Part shown: one piece after another, positions 1-10,000 of the stretch
Position numbering within the stretch: position 1 is the stretch's first letter
How the letters are laid out: each line of letters opens with the position of its first letter
Program-made: the position numbers and the translations under genes
The notes under the pieces: generated by a model
Databases searched by the model: none
The model's input: only the letters and a program-made list of their open reading frames with translations
What the model was told of the DNA's origin: nothing
Assembly: GCA_015099395.1 (NCBI GenBank)
Contig: AP024096.1
Span: 7,481,485-7,545,484 of the forward strand
Origin: Ktedonobacteria bacterium brp13
GTDB taxonomy: Bacteria > Chloroflexota > Ktedonobacteria > Ktedonobacterales > Ktedonobacteraceae
Reading direction: 5' to 3'
DNA length: 64,000 nt

Positions 1-2212
1 AGAATTCCGCAAGCATATCTGCTGGATCATCTGGGTCGACGTCTGCTGGTCCGAAGGGAATATCAAAGAGATTGATGGGACAATGACGTGCCAGATGATA
101 ACGCTGGCTTTCCCCTTGGAGTGCCTCGTGTAAGGGCAAGTAATCGTCGTCTTTGTCAAGGACCACGACATCAGCGAGCCCAAGTCCCATGAATCCGGTG
201 GCCATGGTTTTGCCAAGCCAGGATTTGCCCTGTCCTGTCTCTCCAATGACAACGACATGTGGATTGGCCATCTTTTTGTCAGTGGACCAGGGATTGAAAT
301 AGACTGGACGGCGAGAAAGGCCACTGCCTGTCGAGCCCAAAAACACTCCGGTGGGCGTCCCAATGGTACCGCTGGTTCCTGGAAGCATGGTTGAGACTAC
401 GTCGCTGGTAAGCTTGACCCAGCTCTGGAGGAGATCCCGACCTACTGGCAGGCATGATTGCCAGGCAAGATCTTGCTGATAGAGCGCCGAGCGAGCTTGG
501 ATCTGCATATCGCGCAGATGAGAGCGCAGGTAGCGCGAGCGTTGCTCCAGTCGTTCCAACGTTCCGGCGTGGATACAGATGGTCAGAGACACGTCGAAGA
601 TGTTCAATATCCTGGATGCTAGGGCGCGGGTGACGCGGCGAATTTGTTCCGCTTCGATGTTTTGGTCTGATTTCGTGATGCGCAACGTTTTTTTGTCGGA
701 GAGACGTTGGCTCTCCAATTTGGTCAGCGCCTGTTCGAGCTTCATAATCATGAACCGGCTGTCGATCGGCTCAAAATGAGATGAGACCACGAGCGGTAAT
801 CCCAGCTCATGCAGACTATTGACCCATCCGCAGAGTACGTGATGACCATAGCCCGTGATCGTAAAGGTGCGTGTGTAGCGTGTAATCGTCCCTGCTTGGA
901 TCTCCAGATGTCCTGGTGCTATCGTCACTGCGGAGGGCGCAAGAAGATCAGCTATCGCAAGGATTCCAGCCTCATAGCGATTGTGTGCATTGGGGCTCGT
1001 ATAGAAAAAGGTGCCATGGAGACCATGCACGCGTTTCTTGTACATCCTTCGGGCTTGCGTGCTTGTGCTTCTCGCTGTTTCGGTTCGCTGAACAAGGACC
1101 ATCCGGTGTTCACGGCTTCCCGATTGATTGTGCACTGGAGACGTCGGAATCTTCTGTTGCTCCCGTCGTCCTTGCTGGTTTTGTTGCGTGGAGAGGAGAC
1201 GTTCCTCAACGAGCTCTGGGACAAACGTAGGTTGAGCGCTTCCCGGCGCAAGACAGCGTACAAAGAGTTGTAATAGCTCCGGATTTTCGACTGGCCAGAT
1301 CCGCAAATCCAATGACTGAACCGCTTTTCGCACGACCGAGAGTCGAATGCGGAGGTGGTCGAGCACCTGCTCACGCGAAACCGGTACTGCCTTTTTGAAG
1401 GTCAGGAGACCAAAGATGGCAGAAATCACAGAGCGCGGTGCTCCGTCAGGCTGCTGGAACGTGGCTTCCGCGCTCGAAGCAGCAACGATGAGAAAATGCC
1501 GCGTCCGGGTACACGTCGTCATGTATCGTTCCTGTGCGTGCAGGCTTGCTCTCTGCAATGCCTGTAACTGCGGCGTGTGTGAAAGGGTCGCGAGCCCATC
1601 CTTCTGGATCAACACGGCAGGAGCGGTCTGCGGGTCAATCTGCTCAGAGATAGAGATGCATTGGAGATGAAACTCCAATCCGTTGAGAAACCCCTCGAAG
1701 CGGCGAAAAACGCGTACCTGTTCGCTTTCGGGAAGCAGACGAATGTTTTTCCCCTCGATTTCCAACGCCATCCAGTACTGGGCAATCTCCCCCTTTTTCT
1801 TCTGGTGGATCTTGCCACCGATGCCATGTTGGAGGCTGTCGATCGGTATCCAACTTTCCTGAACGGATGGGAGGCGTTTTTCTCCTTGCTGTATTCTGGC
1901 CTGTACCGGCTGCCAGATGGTTTTCGTCGGCATGGTTTTTGACCGCATGAGTAAAAAGAGCCAGTATGCAAGAGACATGCCTTGGATCTTGCTGTGCACA
2001 CAGACGATCGTCACCAGTGCCAGCAGCGCACAGACAATGAGTCGAGGAATGCTCTGCAGCGATCCTGTGAATGAAATGCTGCCAGTGAGTACTCCGAGAT
2101 CGGTCAGGAGCTGCGTCAGGCCGATGCCAAAAATTTTCTCTTCAAAGGTGAAGAGGTGACCGGCGACTTCCTTCACTAGCGGATTGGCCGCATGTTGCGG
2201 TTCTTCTTGCAT
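1..2212 (-). CDS. VirB4-like type IV secretion ATPase, 3' end outside the window
   Basis: An uninterrupted reading frame of about 737 codons runs off the left edge. It starts at an ATG at 2212, preceded by AACAGGA. A hydrophobic stretch near residues 40-75 suggests membrane segments at the N-terminus. The Walker A motif GETGQGKSWLGKT lies around residues 656-668 and is followed by VVVLDKDDDY, the usual arrangement in VirB4/TraC/TrbE ATPases that power conjugative pilus assembly and DNA transfer. The visible part ends shortly after the P-loop, so Walker B and the C-terminus are missing. It is the last visible gene of a minus-strand transfer locus with the VirB2-like and TrbL-like genes. Family assignment is from motif layout and neighbours. 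Confidence 0.85.
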   Translation of the reverse strand, partial: MQEEPQHAANPLVKEVAGHLFTFEEKIFGIGLTQLLTDLGVLTGSISFTGSLQSIPRLIVCALLALVTIVCVHSKIQGMSLAYWLFLLMRSKTMPTKTIWQPVQARIQQGEKRLPSVQESWIPIDSLQHGIGGKIHQKKKGEIAQYWMALEIEGKNIRLLPESEQVRVFRRFEGFLNGLEFHLQCISISEQIDPQTAPAVLIQKDGLATLSHTPQLQALQRASLHAQERYMTTCTRTRHFLIVAASSAEATFQQPDGAPRSVISAIFGLLTFKKAVPVSREQVLDHLRIRLSVVRKAVQSLDLRIWPVENPELLQLFVRCLAPGSAQPTFVPELVEERLLSTQQNQQGRREQQKIPTSPVHNQSGSREHRMVLVQRTETARSTSTQARRMYKKRVHGLHGTFFYTSPNAHNRYEAGILAIADLLAPSAVTIAPGHLEIQAGTITRYTRTFTITGYGHHVLCGWVNSLHELGLPLVVSSHFEPIDSRFMIMKLEQALTKLESQRLSDKKTLRITKSDQNIEAEQIRRVTRALASRILNIFDVSLTICIHAGTLERLEQRSRYLRSHLRDMQIQARSALYQQDLAWQSCLPVGRDLLQSWVKLTSDVVSTMLPGTSGTIGTPTGVFLGSTGSGLSRRPVYFNPWSTDKKMANPHVVVIGETGQGKSWLGKTMATGFMGLGLADVVVLDKDDDYLPLHEALQGESQRYHLARHCPINLFDIPFGPADVDPDDPADMLAEF

Positions 2213-2287
2213 GATGGTTTTTTCCTGTTATGAGGATGACGATATGACACGTCATCCTCTTTCCTCGTTCTCCGTCAACAGAAACGG

Positions 2288-2548
2288 TTAGGGGTGAAGT
2301 CCTTGTCCCAACTGCTGTCCGAACGTGACGATCGCGCCTGCCGCCGCTATCAAGGCCGCACACAGAAACACTTTCCGAAGATTCTCCCAGCGTTTATTAT
2401 GCGTACTCACATTGGTATCGTCGGTGAACATGACGATGATCACGTAGACGACAATCATGAGTCCAGCGATGGTCAAGCCGACCGTGGCGGCATCCGACTG
2501 CAGATTCTTTAAAATGCTATTGAGCGAATTGAGTGTGGTGTAATTCAT
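2288..2548 (-). CDS. Small two-helix membrane protein, VirB2/TrbC-like candidate
   Basis: The 86-residue protein has two hydrophobic segments (about 21-42 and 60-78) separated by a short charged loop (DDTNVSTHNKRWENLRK). This is the size and topology of VirB2/TrbC pilin-type subunits. The ATG at 2548 follows AGGAGGATC, a strong ribosome site. It ends 75 bases before the VirB4-like gene, so the two are probably cotranscribed. A decayed copy sits at 16.6-16.8 kb. The pilin role is inferred from size, topology and position; sequence alone does not prove it. Confidence 0.6.
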   Translation of the reverse strand: MNYTTLNSLNSILKNLQSDAATVGLTIAGLMIVVYVIIVMFTDDTNVSTHNKRWENLRKVFLCAALIAAAGAIVTFGQQLGQGLHP

Positions 2549-2803
2549 CTGATCCTCCTGAATAGTACTCAGACTTCTGAGTGTCTGGTACTTCTGATGG
2601 TCGTTGCGTTGATCCAGTCAATTGCTTGATGGATCTTGCTTGCTCGGCAGCAGTCCTGGCAGATACGCTGCTCGTACTGATACTTCAAGAATGAGCATAG
2701 CAATCTTGCTCTGGGAGCAGAGAGGTACTGGAGCAGACGACAGGGGTAGAGATGGGAGGTAGGGAGAGGGAGAGGTGCTTTCAAGTAGTATGTTTATCCT
2801 TTT

Positions 2804-2952
2804 CTAGCAGTTTGTCGGAGAGAAAATCTGAAACCCTGACGACAGCCATTTTGACCCTAAAAGTGGGGCATCCATCGTTCACTTTTGGGTTTAAAGCGAC
2901 CCTCCAGTGGGGAAAAATTTGGCGAAAAGCGTTCTCTCCGACAAGCTGCTAG
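2804..2952. mobile_element. 149-bp MITE, copy 1
   Basis: The element starts CTAGCAGTTTGTCGGAGAG and ends with the inverse CTCTCCGACAAGCTGCTAG, so the termini are inverted repeats with one mismatch. An inner inverted pair (CCTAAAAGTG / CACTTTTGGG) adds a second hairpin. It has no coding capacity. A second copy of exactly the same length lies at 3798-3946 in the same orientation. CTAG at both tips may be the target sequence. Confidence 0.8.
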
Positions 2953-2978
2953 GGACGGTAAATGTCGATTTTTGGCAC

Positions 2979-3689
2979 CTATTTTTCCTTGGGAAATTCG
3001 TATTTAGGAAAACGGAGCTTTTCTGCGTAGTCATTAAGTTCTTGTTGTTTCTGATCTAGCAATCTTGTTAAATTAAATTTAGTCTGATAAAATGCTCTTT
3101 TGCCTTTGTTCGTTCGTTTCTTATTAGGTAGATATAGGCCATATAGGCCCTGACTAGTATCAGAAGCAGTAAACGATCTTGCCCATCCATCTAGCGTTGT
3201 GTTGAAGTCATGCATCTTTGTTAATGCATCCTTATATGTCTCACTTGCTTGCTCTATATCATCTGCATGAAATGAATAAAATACATCATTAATTCCACCT
3301 TTGTGATAAATTTTCATTTGTCGGACATTGATCCCGATCCAGGCATAATTTGCCGAAATTCCTGTCAATGCTCGTTCGGCTTCTACCATCCTGCGAACGT
3401 TTGCCTGAAATGCCTGTCCATCGGGATTGTGTTGAAGTTGATCCGTAAATAGAGATGGATCCTTGGGAGCAAGATACTTGAATGATCTATTAATATCAGC
3501 AATATATTCCTTGGTGCGTGATTCAATCGTATCGGTGCCACGGGCCAGAGCAAGGAGAGGGAGTGAATCTTTTTTTTCTACGGTTCCTTCGCTCTTGCTC
3601 TGGACTCCATGCCTTAGAACGTCCCATTCATGTGTTTTAGGTCCATCGGGTGCCCTGTTGTGAACTTCAAAAGATGAATGTGATTGCAT
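2979..3689 (-). CDS. Hypothetical protein between two MITEs
   Basis: The 236-residue protein is hydrophilic, with no signal peptide or membrane segment. I do not recognise a family. The middle part (about residues 55-180) is rich in charged helices (TKEYIADINRSFKY, VRRMVEAERAL). The C-terminus is basic (NKKRTNKGKRAFYQTKF) and then helical. The DNA is more AT-rich than the transfer genes around it, which fits acquisition. It lies 26 bases from one MITE and about 110 bases from the other, and it separates the VirB2-like gene from the rest of the transfer locus. Confidence 0.6.
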   Translation of the reverse strand: MQSHSSFEVHNRAPDGPKTHEWDVLRHGVQSKSEGTVEKKDSLPLLALARGTDTIESRTKEYIADINRSFKYLAPKDPSLFTDQLQHNPDGQAFQANVRRMVEAERALTGISANYAWIGINVRQMKIYHKGGINDVFYSFHADDIEQASETYKDALTKMHDFNTTLDGWARSFTASDTSQGLYGLYLPNKKRTNKGKRAFYQTKFNLTRLLDQKQQELNDYAEKLRFPKYEFPKEK

Positions 3690-3797
3690 AAAAACTCTTT
3701 CTGTGTGAAATAGGATGCAATTAAGTCTAGCTAGTATAGACCAGAGGGAAAGAGAATGCCACCATAGGCGCGGACTTTAGGAAAAATGGGAAAAAAC

Positions 3798-3946
3798 CTA
3801 GCAGTTTGTCGGAGAGAAAATCTGAAACCCTGACGACAGCCATTTTGACCCTAAAAGTGGGGCATCCATCGTTCACTTTTGAGCTTAAAGCGACCCTCCA
3901 GTGGGGAAAAATTTGGCGAAAAGCGTTCTCTCCGACAAGCTGCTAG
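3798..3946. mobile_element. 149-bp MITE, copy 2
   Basis: It matches copy 1 at 2804-2952 over the full 149 bases except for two or three positions in the middle (TTTGAGCTTAAAG against TTTGGGTTTAAAG). The termini and the orientation are the same. With copy 1 it brackets the gene at 2979-3689. The remaining intergenic sequence up to 4140 shows no convincing gene; small reading frames here overlap the MITE. Confidence 0.8.
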
Positions 3947-4140
3947 GAAGCGTGTGGTCGTGTGCACTCTCACTCGCCTGAGTTCCATCTCATTGTTTTG
4001 GTAAACGACTGAAGATGGGAACATTCGAAATCTTTTTTTCGTAGGGGAGACTAGGCATCGGTGAAATGGTGCCCGATGCATCTTTCATGCAGCGTCTGAC
4101 AGTATCGAAAAGCTATGACAAATGATGACAAGCTCTTCAT

Positions 4141-5433
4141 TTAGACGACGTGTTGGCACGGAGGAATCCTATCCTCCCTACGCTTACCAACCAGACTGCG
4201 AGGATGAACTGCGGCACCCCCTATCTCCTGCCCAGGTCGAGCCTGGGAATCAGAGAATGCGTTGGGAAATTCCTTCCGCAAAATGTTGTACGACCCATTG
4301 ATATCGGCCTGGATGCGTCGCCCATCTTTTGCCCGATATAAGCCACGATTTTCTCGTTTGCCTGAAAATGTTGGTTTCTCTGTTCGTTGGGGGTTAAAGG
4401 TGGGGATCTTATCCAGATCGAGAAAAGATGCTTTTGAGGTATAGCTCTCTTCCCGAACCCGTACCTCAATACCTACAAGCTGCGCCTTGTAGGTCAGCAT
4501 GTCAATGAATCTTGCATGCGGAATTTGGACAAAGCTCTGGTTATTCTTACGTCCCATTTCCACTTCCTGCTTCCAATAGCGATTTTTGCCGATCACCAAC
4601 GTGCCGATCCCTTCCTCCACCAATGTGTCAATAATGCGACGGCTTGCCGTGTGCAAATAGGCATTGACGCGGCGATTGCGCTTCGTCGTAATACGATCCA
4701 AGTGGCGGGACGTCTTGCGGTTTTGTTTGGCCAGACGGATTTGGTGGTGGGCGCGTTGTTGATTGTAGTAGTGATTGAGGTCTTTGAGGGGACGACCATT
4801 GATGAGCAGCGGTTGGAAACGTGGTTTGGTACTGGTAACGGCGGCAAGTTGGTTGACGCCAAGGTCAATAGCAGCAATGACGTTTGGATCGACAGCCGCC
4901 TGTTTGATCTCTTTCTGATAGACTATTTCGATCACGTAGGACGATCCTCGTGGGATGATACGCACCTGATCGAGAACCTCCCAGGAAACCTTCGTCTCAA
5001 TCTCAATGTCCAGTCCTGATGGCACAATCTTGCCTGTTTTTTTGAAAGCGCGCTTGCCAATGGCCTGCTTGTCGTAGATCAGGATGTTTCGCCCCTTCTC
5101 CTTGTGCTTGTAGCCTGGCATCTTGGGCTTTCCGGTAAACTTGGAAGCGTCTTGATGCCAGGCTTTCATCCCATTTCTAAAGGAACGCCAATTCTTGTCA
5201 AGTAAGATGAGAATGGAGTTGGAGACTTTGCGAGGGAGCGCCTGGTAGCAGTCCAGATGCTTGACTCGATGGAAGATTTCGGCATACGGCAGAAAGATGC
5301 CATCATGGATATACGCTTGACGGATCTGATACGTTGCCTGATTGTAGAGGTTCTTCGAGGCAAATGCGGCGGCATCAATGGCGGCAAAGCCGGGATCGCG
5401 CTTCCCAATACAATGCTGTTCTACGAGCTGCAC
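4141..5433 (-). CDS. tnpB: TnpB (IS605/IS1341-type OrfB), zinc-finger-less form
   Basis: The 430-residue protein starts at GTG 5433 behind AGAAGGAG. TnpB proteins are RNA-guided DNA nucleases of IS200/IS605-type elements. RuvC-I is seen at AAIDLGVNQ (Asp190) and RuvC-III at QADINGSYN (Asp377). The usual CxxC...CxxC zinc finger is absent; the region reads EESYTSKASFLD then a KRENRGLYR segment. The strand that normally carries the RuvC-II Glu reads TLVIGKNRYWK, so the acidic residue may come from the EES motif at 329-331. No tnpA is nearby. The element has landed between the TrbL-like and VirB2-like transfer genes. A guide (omega) RNA would be expected at its 3' end, around 4.0-4.2 kb, but I could not define it. 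Confidence 0.9.
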   Translation of the reverse strand: MQLVEQHCIGKRDPGFAAIDAAAFASKNLYNQATYQIRQAYIHDGIFLPYAEIFHRVKHLDCYQALPRKVSNSILILLDKNWRSFRNGMKAWHQDASKFTGKPKMPGYKHKEKGRNILIYDKQAIGKRAFKKTGKIVPSGLDIEIETKVSWEVLDQVRIIPRGSSYVIEIVYQKEIKQAAVDPNVIAAIDLGVNQLAAVTSTKPRFQPLLINGRPLKDLNHYYNQQRAHHQIRLAKQNRKTSRHLDRITTKRNRRVNAYLHTASRRIIDTLVEEGIGTLVIGKNRYWKQEVEMGRKNNQSFVQIPHARFIDMLTYKAQLVGIEVRVREESYTSKASFLDLDKIPTFNPQRTEKPTFSGKRENRGLYRAKDGRRIQADINGSYNILRKEFPNAFSDSQARPGQEIGGAAVHPRSLVGKRREDRIPPCQHVV

Positions 5434-5633
5434 GTGTCATCTCCTTCTGGCTTTTTGGCTTCTCTCTTGCTATTCTCTTACAGCCTCTGAAAATCGGTCA
5501 AGGAAAACTATGCAATACTTGTTTATATTTGATATCATTTGTCATTCGTTCTTGCGAATGGTTTCAACACCTCAGGCCTCACCAGATGAGCATGAGCTCA
5601 TTTGATTGGTGATACGATGCCCGTAGCCGTTTC

Positions 5634-6497
5634 TTAAACTCCCAGGAGCTTGATGGCAACCACCATTTCTCCGATCAGCCGCCCTACTCCTTGCGTCGTT
5701 GGGACCGCCATCGAGGGAAAGCGTGCGAGCATATCAGGGATTTTGCCCACCAAAAGGAGCATAGAGATGGCCAGGAGTAACTGGACAAGGGAGTCTCCAT
5801 TCACTCCTGCGCTTGTGAAAAGCGCCAGGCCTAAAGCAAAGGCGAGAAACTGGACGAATTGCGTAAATGTGACGACCAGGAACAGTCGCCCCCAAAAGGA
5901 GAAGACCTGCGAGGTCGCTGGGAGAAACGTGCATAAGAAGGCGATGGGACTCAATACAAACAAGAGATTCCACAGCACCAAGCGTTGAAAGGCTTGGAAA
6001 AGGATACGGATAATGCCAAAATTGAGGAAGACAACAATGATGAGATCCAGCAAAAAACCCTGTCCTCCCGTAATACGACTTCCAGTATTCACTGTAGCAA
6101 AAAAATTGTTGAGGTTCGTATTGATCGCGTCACACAGCTCATTATTGATCTGGAGCAACAGACTGCCAAAGAAGAAGCTGAGATTCATCATCAGCCCTGT
6201 GGTGATCACCTTTGGCACAAATTGGCTCAGTGGAATGGAAAGCGAGCCGGTACTCTCGGAAATCATCATCTGAATGATTCCTGTAAGAATAAGAAGAAGA
6301 AAGAAGGCATTTGCAATGGCAAGCATGGTTGCAAATGTACCAATAACGACCGTGTTTGCCGTCGTCAAGCTCTCTGGTGTTGTGCGCAGAAATTGTGCGA
6401 AAAGTGGCTCCAGTGGGCCAAGAATAGCGGTGCCAAACTGACCATTTGGGGTATTCAACAACGCTTGCAGTGCTTGCCATGCTAATGCGAAATTCAT
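5634..6497 (-). CDS. TrbL/VirB6-like type IV secretion membrane protein
   Basis: The 287-residue protein starts at ATG 6497 behind CAAGGAGAACG. It has at least five hydrophobic segments (about 48-80, 95-118, 148-175, 180-200, 210-260). It resembles the TrbL/VirB6 polytopic component of the conjugative channel in the inner membrane. The motif RLVLWNLLFVLSPIAFLC followed by a long helical tail is typical of these proteins. It is the first gene of the visible minus-strand transfer locus. tnpB and MITE insertions now separate it from the VirB2-like and VirB4-like genes. Confidence 0.75.
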   Translation of the reverse strand: MNFALAWQALQALLNTPNGQFGTAILGPLEPLFAQFLRTTPESLTTANTVVIGTFATMLAIANAFFLLLILTGIIQMMISESTGSLSIPLSQFVPKVITTGLMMNLSFFFGSLLLQINNELCDAINTNLNNFFATVNTGSRITGGQGFLLDLIIVVFLNFGIIRILFQAFQRLVLWNLLFVLSPIAFLCTFLPATSQVFSFWGRLFLVVTFTQFVQFLAFALGLALFTSAGVNGDSLVQLLLAISMLLLVGKIPDMLARFPSMAVPTTQGVGRLIGEMVVAIKLLGV

Positions 6498-6911
6498 CGT
6501 TGCACGTTCTCCTTGCTGATTGAAACAGTGCCTGTGTGTCTGTTCCTTCGTTCCTCCGCGCCTTCTGAGGATGCGTCAGTAACAAGTTTACTGTTCTTCC
6601 GCAGGGAACAGACCGGTAAAGGAGAGGGAGGGAGGAGGGAGTCCAAGGGGAGAGAGGTGGATGGGAGGGACGGTAAAATGGAGGGATGTTACGAGCACAC
6701 TACAGCCGCACTTGTGAGGAGAGAGGGAAAGGCATCGACGTGGGAAAGCTCAGCGATTAGAGCGAAGCCACGCCCACGGGATGCGCAACAAGATGTGTTT
6801 TCGGCTAAATGAGCTTCACTGACTCATTCAATGCCCACGCTTTTTACTGGCAAGGATCAGCAAACGCTCTGCCTTTGTGGCTATGCTGTTCCTTGCCAGC
6901 GGCTATTTCTA
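6498..6911. other. Intergenic region with a purine-rich tract
   Basis: This is the divergent spacer between the TrbL-like gene (minus) and the NACHT gene (plus). About 6618-6680 on the plus strand is almost pure purine with repeated GGGAGG units. At 6773-6792 there is an 18/20 match to the 20-mer that recurs at 11471-11490 and, inverted, at 13831-13850. No convincing gene is present. Confidence 0.5.
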
Positions 6912-6940
6912 TTGAATAGATGAGGGTAAGGCATTATAAT
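6912..6940 (+). promoter_or_regulatory. Sigma-70-type promoter upstream of the NACHT gene
   Basis: TTGAAT at 6912-6917 and a perfect TATAAT at 6935-6940 are separated by 17 bases. The leader to the first plausible start is about 150 bases. It also contains the palindrome at 7033-7044, so transcription may be regulated. Confidence 0.6.
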
Positions 6941-7032
6941 ACATACAAGAAATTGAATAGAATGAAGAGAGAGCGGATAGGTATGATATTGGCAGTCTCT
7001 CTCTTATTATTTTTATCCTCAACAGATGTTAC

Positions 7033-7044
7033 TAACAATTGTTA
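7033..7044. promoter_or_regulatory. 12-bp palindrome, candidate operator
   Basis: TAACAATTGTTA is a perfect palindrome just upstream of the NACHT start. It is conserved unchanged at 11077-11088 in the duplicated segment, at the same distance from the start codon. A repressor site is an inference. Confidence 0.4.
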
Positions 7045-7099
7045 ATGCCCCACATTGAACAGCGTGTACGCTGCACCGGAAAGCAAAGATAAAGGAAGC

Positions 7100-10000
7100 A
7101 TGAAGCAGAACGAAATACGCCTACAGTATTTAGACGCTGTCTTTCAGCGCTATAGCAGTGTGACACTCCCTCTTGGAACAACCGAGTCCCTCTCGCTGCA
7201 AGCTATCTTTCAGCCACTCGCCTTACGCCATGAGCCGCTCGCCGCAGAAGACCTTCCGTTTGAGCAGCGGCGTTTGCTACTTGGCGAGCGCGACGATGAC
7301 GACAATGCCAACTCCTTTGCGGGAAGTGGGCAGCAACGTGCGAAACGCGAGGGGGCCATGCAAGCAGTCGTGGCCGAACATGGAGAAGAGGCGCTTGCGC
7401 GTAGCCCTCAGCGTCGTGTCGTTATACTGGGCACGCCGGGTACCGGGAAGACGACGACCCTCAAATATCTCGTGAGTCGCTACGCTGAAAAAGCCCAATA
7501 TGACGAGCATGCGCCTCTGCCTATCTTTCTTTCCCTGGCAGAACTGGCACAATCAGGGAAAAGCCTGCAGTACTACTTGCACGATGTGGTCGCGAATTTA
7601 CATATTGAGCCGAGCTATGCGGATGTCCTCTGGCAAGCGATTGCAGAGGGGAATGCATTCGTAGCGCTTGATAGCCTGGATGAAGTGAGTCCAGCGCTAC
7701 GTGCACGGATGATTGACCTGGTCAACTATTGGGCTGGCGAGGCTGGCAATACCTGGCTGGTAGGATCGCGTTTTACCGAGTACAAAGGGGGCCAGTTTAA
7801 AGCTGGTAGCTTCTCGGAATGGGAACTGTTACCGCTGAGCCCGCCATTGCGCAGTGCGTTGGCCGAGAAGCTCTTTGCGGAACTGCAAAAGAGTGGTAGC
7901 TTCTCGTCGTCTCCTCTGTCCTCATCAGTATTTCTTGCGGCATTGGAGGCCCATCCCAATGCCGCGTCCTGGGGACAGAATCCGTTGTTGTTAAGCCTGG
8001 CTGCCATAGTCTACGTCAAAACGGGTGCGCTTCCGGCCAGTCGTGTCATTCTCTACCAGGAAGTGATTGAAGCGGTTCTGGCGTCTCGTGAAAAAGACAC
8101 ATTGCGTCGCAAACAACTATTGCAGGTGTTTTCACGCCTGGCCTTCTGGCTGTATCAGCGGAAAGGGCGTACGTTCACATATGATGATATTTTGCTCTTT
8201 CTAGACCAGGAGCAGAGGCGTTCTATTGCAGAGCAACTGTTCTCCTCGGGCCTGTTGGATGTAGTGGCTCATGAGACCTACGGTTTTCGGCATCAAACCT
8301 TTCAGGAATATCTGGTGGCCATTGAGCTTGCTGCGAACATGACGAGCGAGGATCAAGACACACAGCAGGAATGGTTCACATTTGCCTGGGACAAGCGCAT
8401 GTATAGCCGGTGGTCCGAGATTTTGCGCATGACGGCGGGCATCATTTCGCAATCCCCTGACGTGCAGAGTCAGACACTGCTGGAAAGATGGTTCGTAGCT
8501 TTACTGGCACAACGAGAAAGCCCGGAAGGAGATCTTGGGGATCTGGGATTGATGCTGGTCATAAAATCACTCTCCGAACTCAATACCTTGCTTGAACAGC
8601 CAGTGCGTATAGGTATGCAGTTAGAGCAGCAAGTGGTTGCGCTCTGGCTCAAAGAACAGGTAGATGCTGCACGTCATCAGCGGTATGAGAGAGTAAGGCG
8701 TTTAAGTGCATTGGGTGGTGAGATTGGTCTGTTATCGCATGGGTGGACAGATGAAATCTTTGAGCAGCTACGAGTATGTATCCGCGATAGAGATGATGCA
8801 GTTTCTAATTTTGCGCAGAGTGCTCTGGACGCTTTAGGAAAGTATGCACCGTTAGAACCGTTGGTGAGCATGCTGCAAGATGCTGATATGCGTGTGCGTC
8901 ATGCTGTAGTGGAAGCGTTGGGGAAGCAGGGGGAGCGTGTGCGACTAGAAGTGTTGGAGGGAATGCTGCAAGATGCAGATGCGAGTGTGCGCCGTACAGT
9001 GGTGGAAGTGTTGGGAGAGCAGGGGGAGCGTGCGCCATTAGAAGTGTTGGAGGGGCTGCTGCAAGATACTGATGAGGATATGCGTTATGCTGTAGTGGAA
9101 GCGTTGGGGAAGCAGGGGGAGCGTGTGCCGCTGACAGTTCTGGAGAGGATGTTGCAAGACGCTGCTGTGTATGTGCGCAGTGCAGCGGTAGAAGCGTTGG
9201 GAAAACAGGGAGAGCGTGTGCCATTAGACGTGCTGGAAGGGATGCTGCAAGATGTTGATGGGGATGTGCGCAATACAGTAGTAGAAGTGTTGGGAGAGCA
9301 GAGGGAGCGTGTAAGGCTAGAAGTGTTGGAAGGGATGCTGCAAGACGCTGATGAGGGTGTACGCAGTGCGGCGGTAGCAGCGTTAGGGAAACAGGGAGAG
9401 CGTGTGAGATTGGAAGTATTGGAGGGGATGCTGCAAGATAGTCATGCGAATGTGCGCAGAGACGTGGTGGCAGCGTTAGGAGAGCAGGGGGAGCGTGTGC
9501 CGCTGGAAGTATTGGAGAGGATGCTGCGCGACGCATCGGGGGTAGTGCGTCGGGCTGCAGTGGAAGTGTTGGGGAAGCAGGGGGAACGTGTACCTCTGGA
9601 AGTCCTGGAGGGGATGCTGCGCGACGCATCGGGGGTAGTGCGTCAGGCTGCAGTGGAAGTGTTGGGGAAGCAGGGGGAACGTGTGCCTCTGGAAGTCCTG
9701 GAGGGGATGCTGCAAGATGAAGCGTGGTTAGTACGCCGTACAGCGGTGGCAGCGTTGGGGAAGCAGAGCGAGCGTGTGAGACTGGAAGTCCTGGAGGGGC
9801 TGCTGCAAGATAGTAGTTGGTCAGTCCGTAGTGCAGCAGTTACGCTGATGTATAAAGCAAGCCATACAGTTTTACAAATGGACAAGGTGATTACGTATAG
9901 AAATATGGATAGCGCTATAAAGATATTTTTAATTAAACTATTAACCAATAGAGACGTGCCTTTGATACTACAAAAATTTAAAAATGATGCAGAACCATCG

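Noticed and set aside
952..2001. Several 100-140-codon frames on both strands
   Set aside because: All are overlapped by the continuous minus-strand VirB4-like frame, which has the P-loop and a proper start.
3851..4081. 76-codon minus-strand frame
   Set aside because: About 100 bases of it lie inside the second MITE, and the rest has no family resemblance or ribosome site.
8805..9629. Long minus-strand frame, Pro/Ala/His-rich
   Set aside because: It is the antisense of the HEAT repeat array and only stays open because the 93-bp unit is repetitive and GC-biased.
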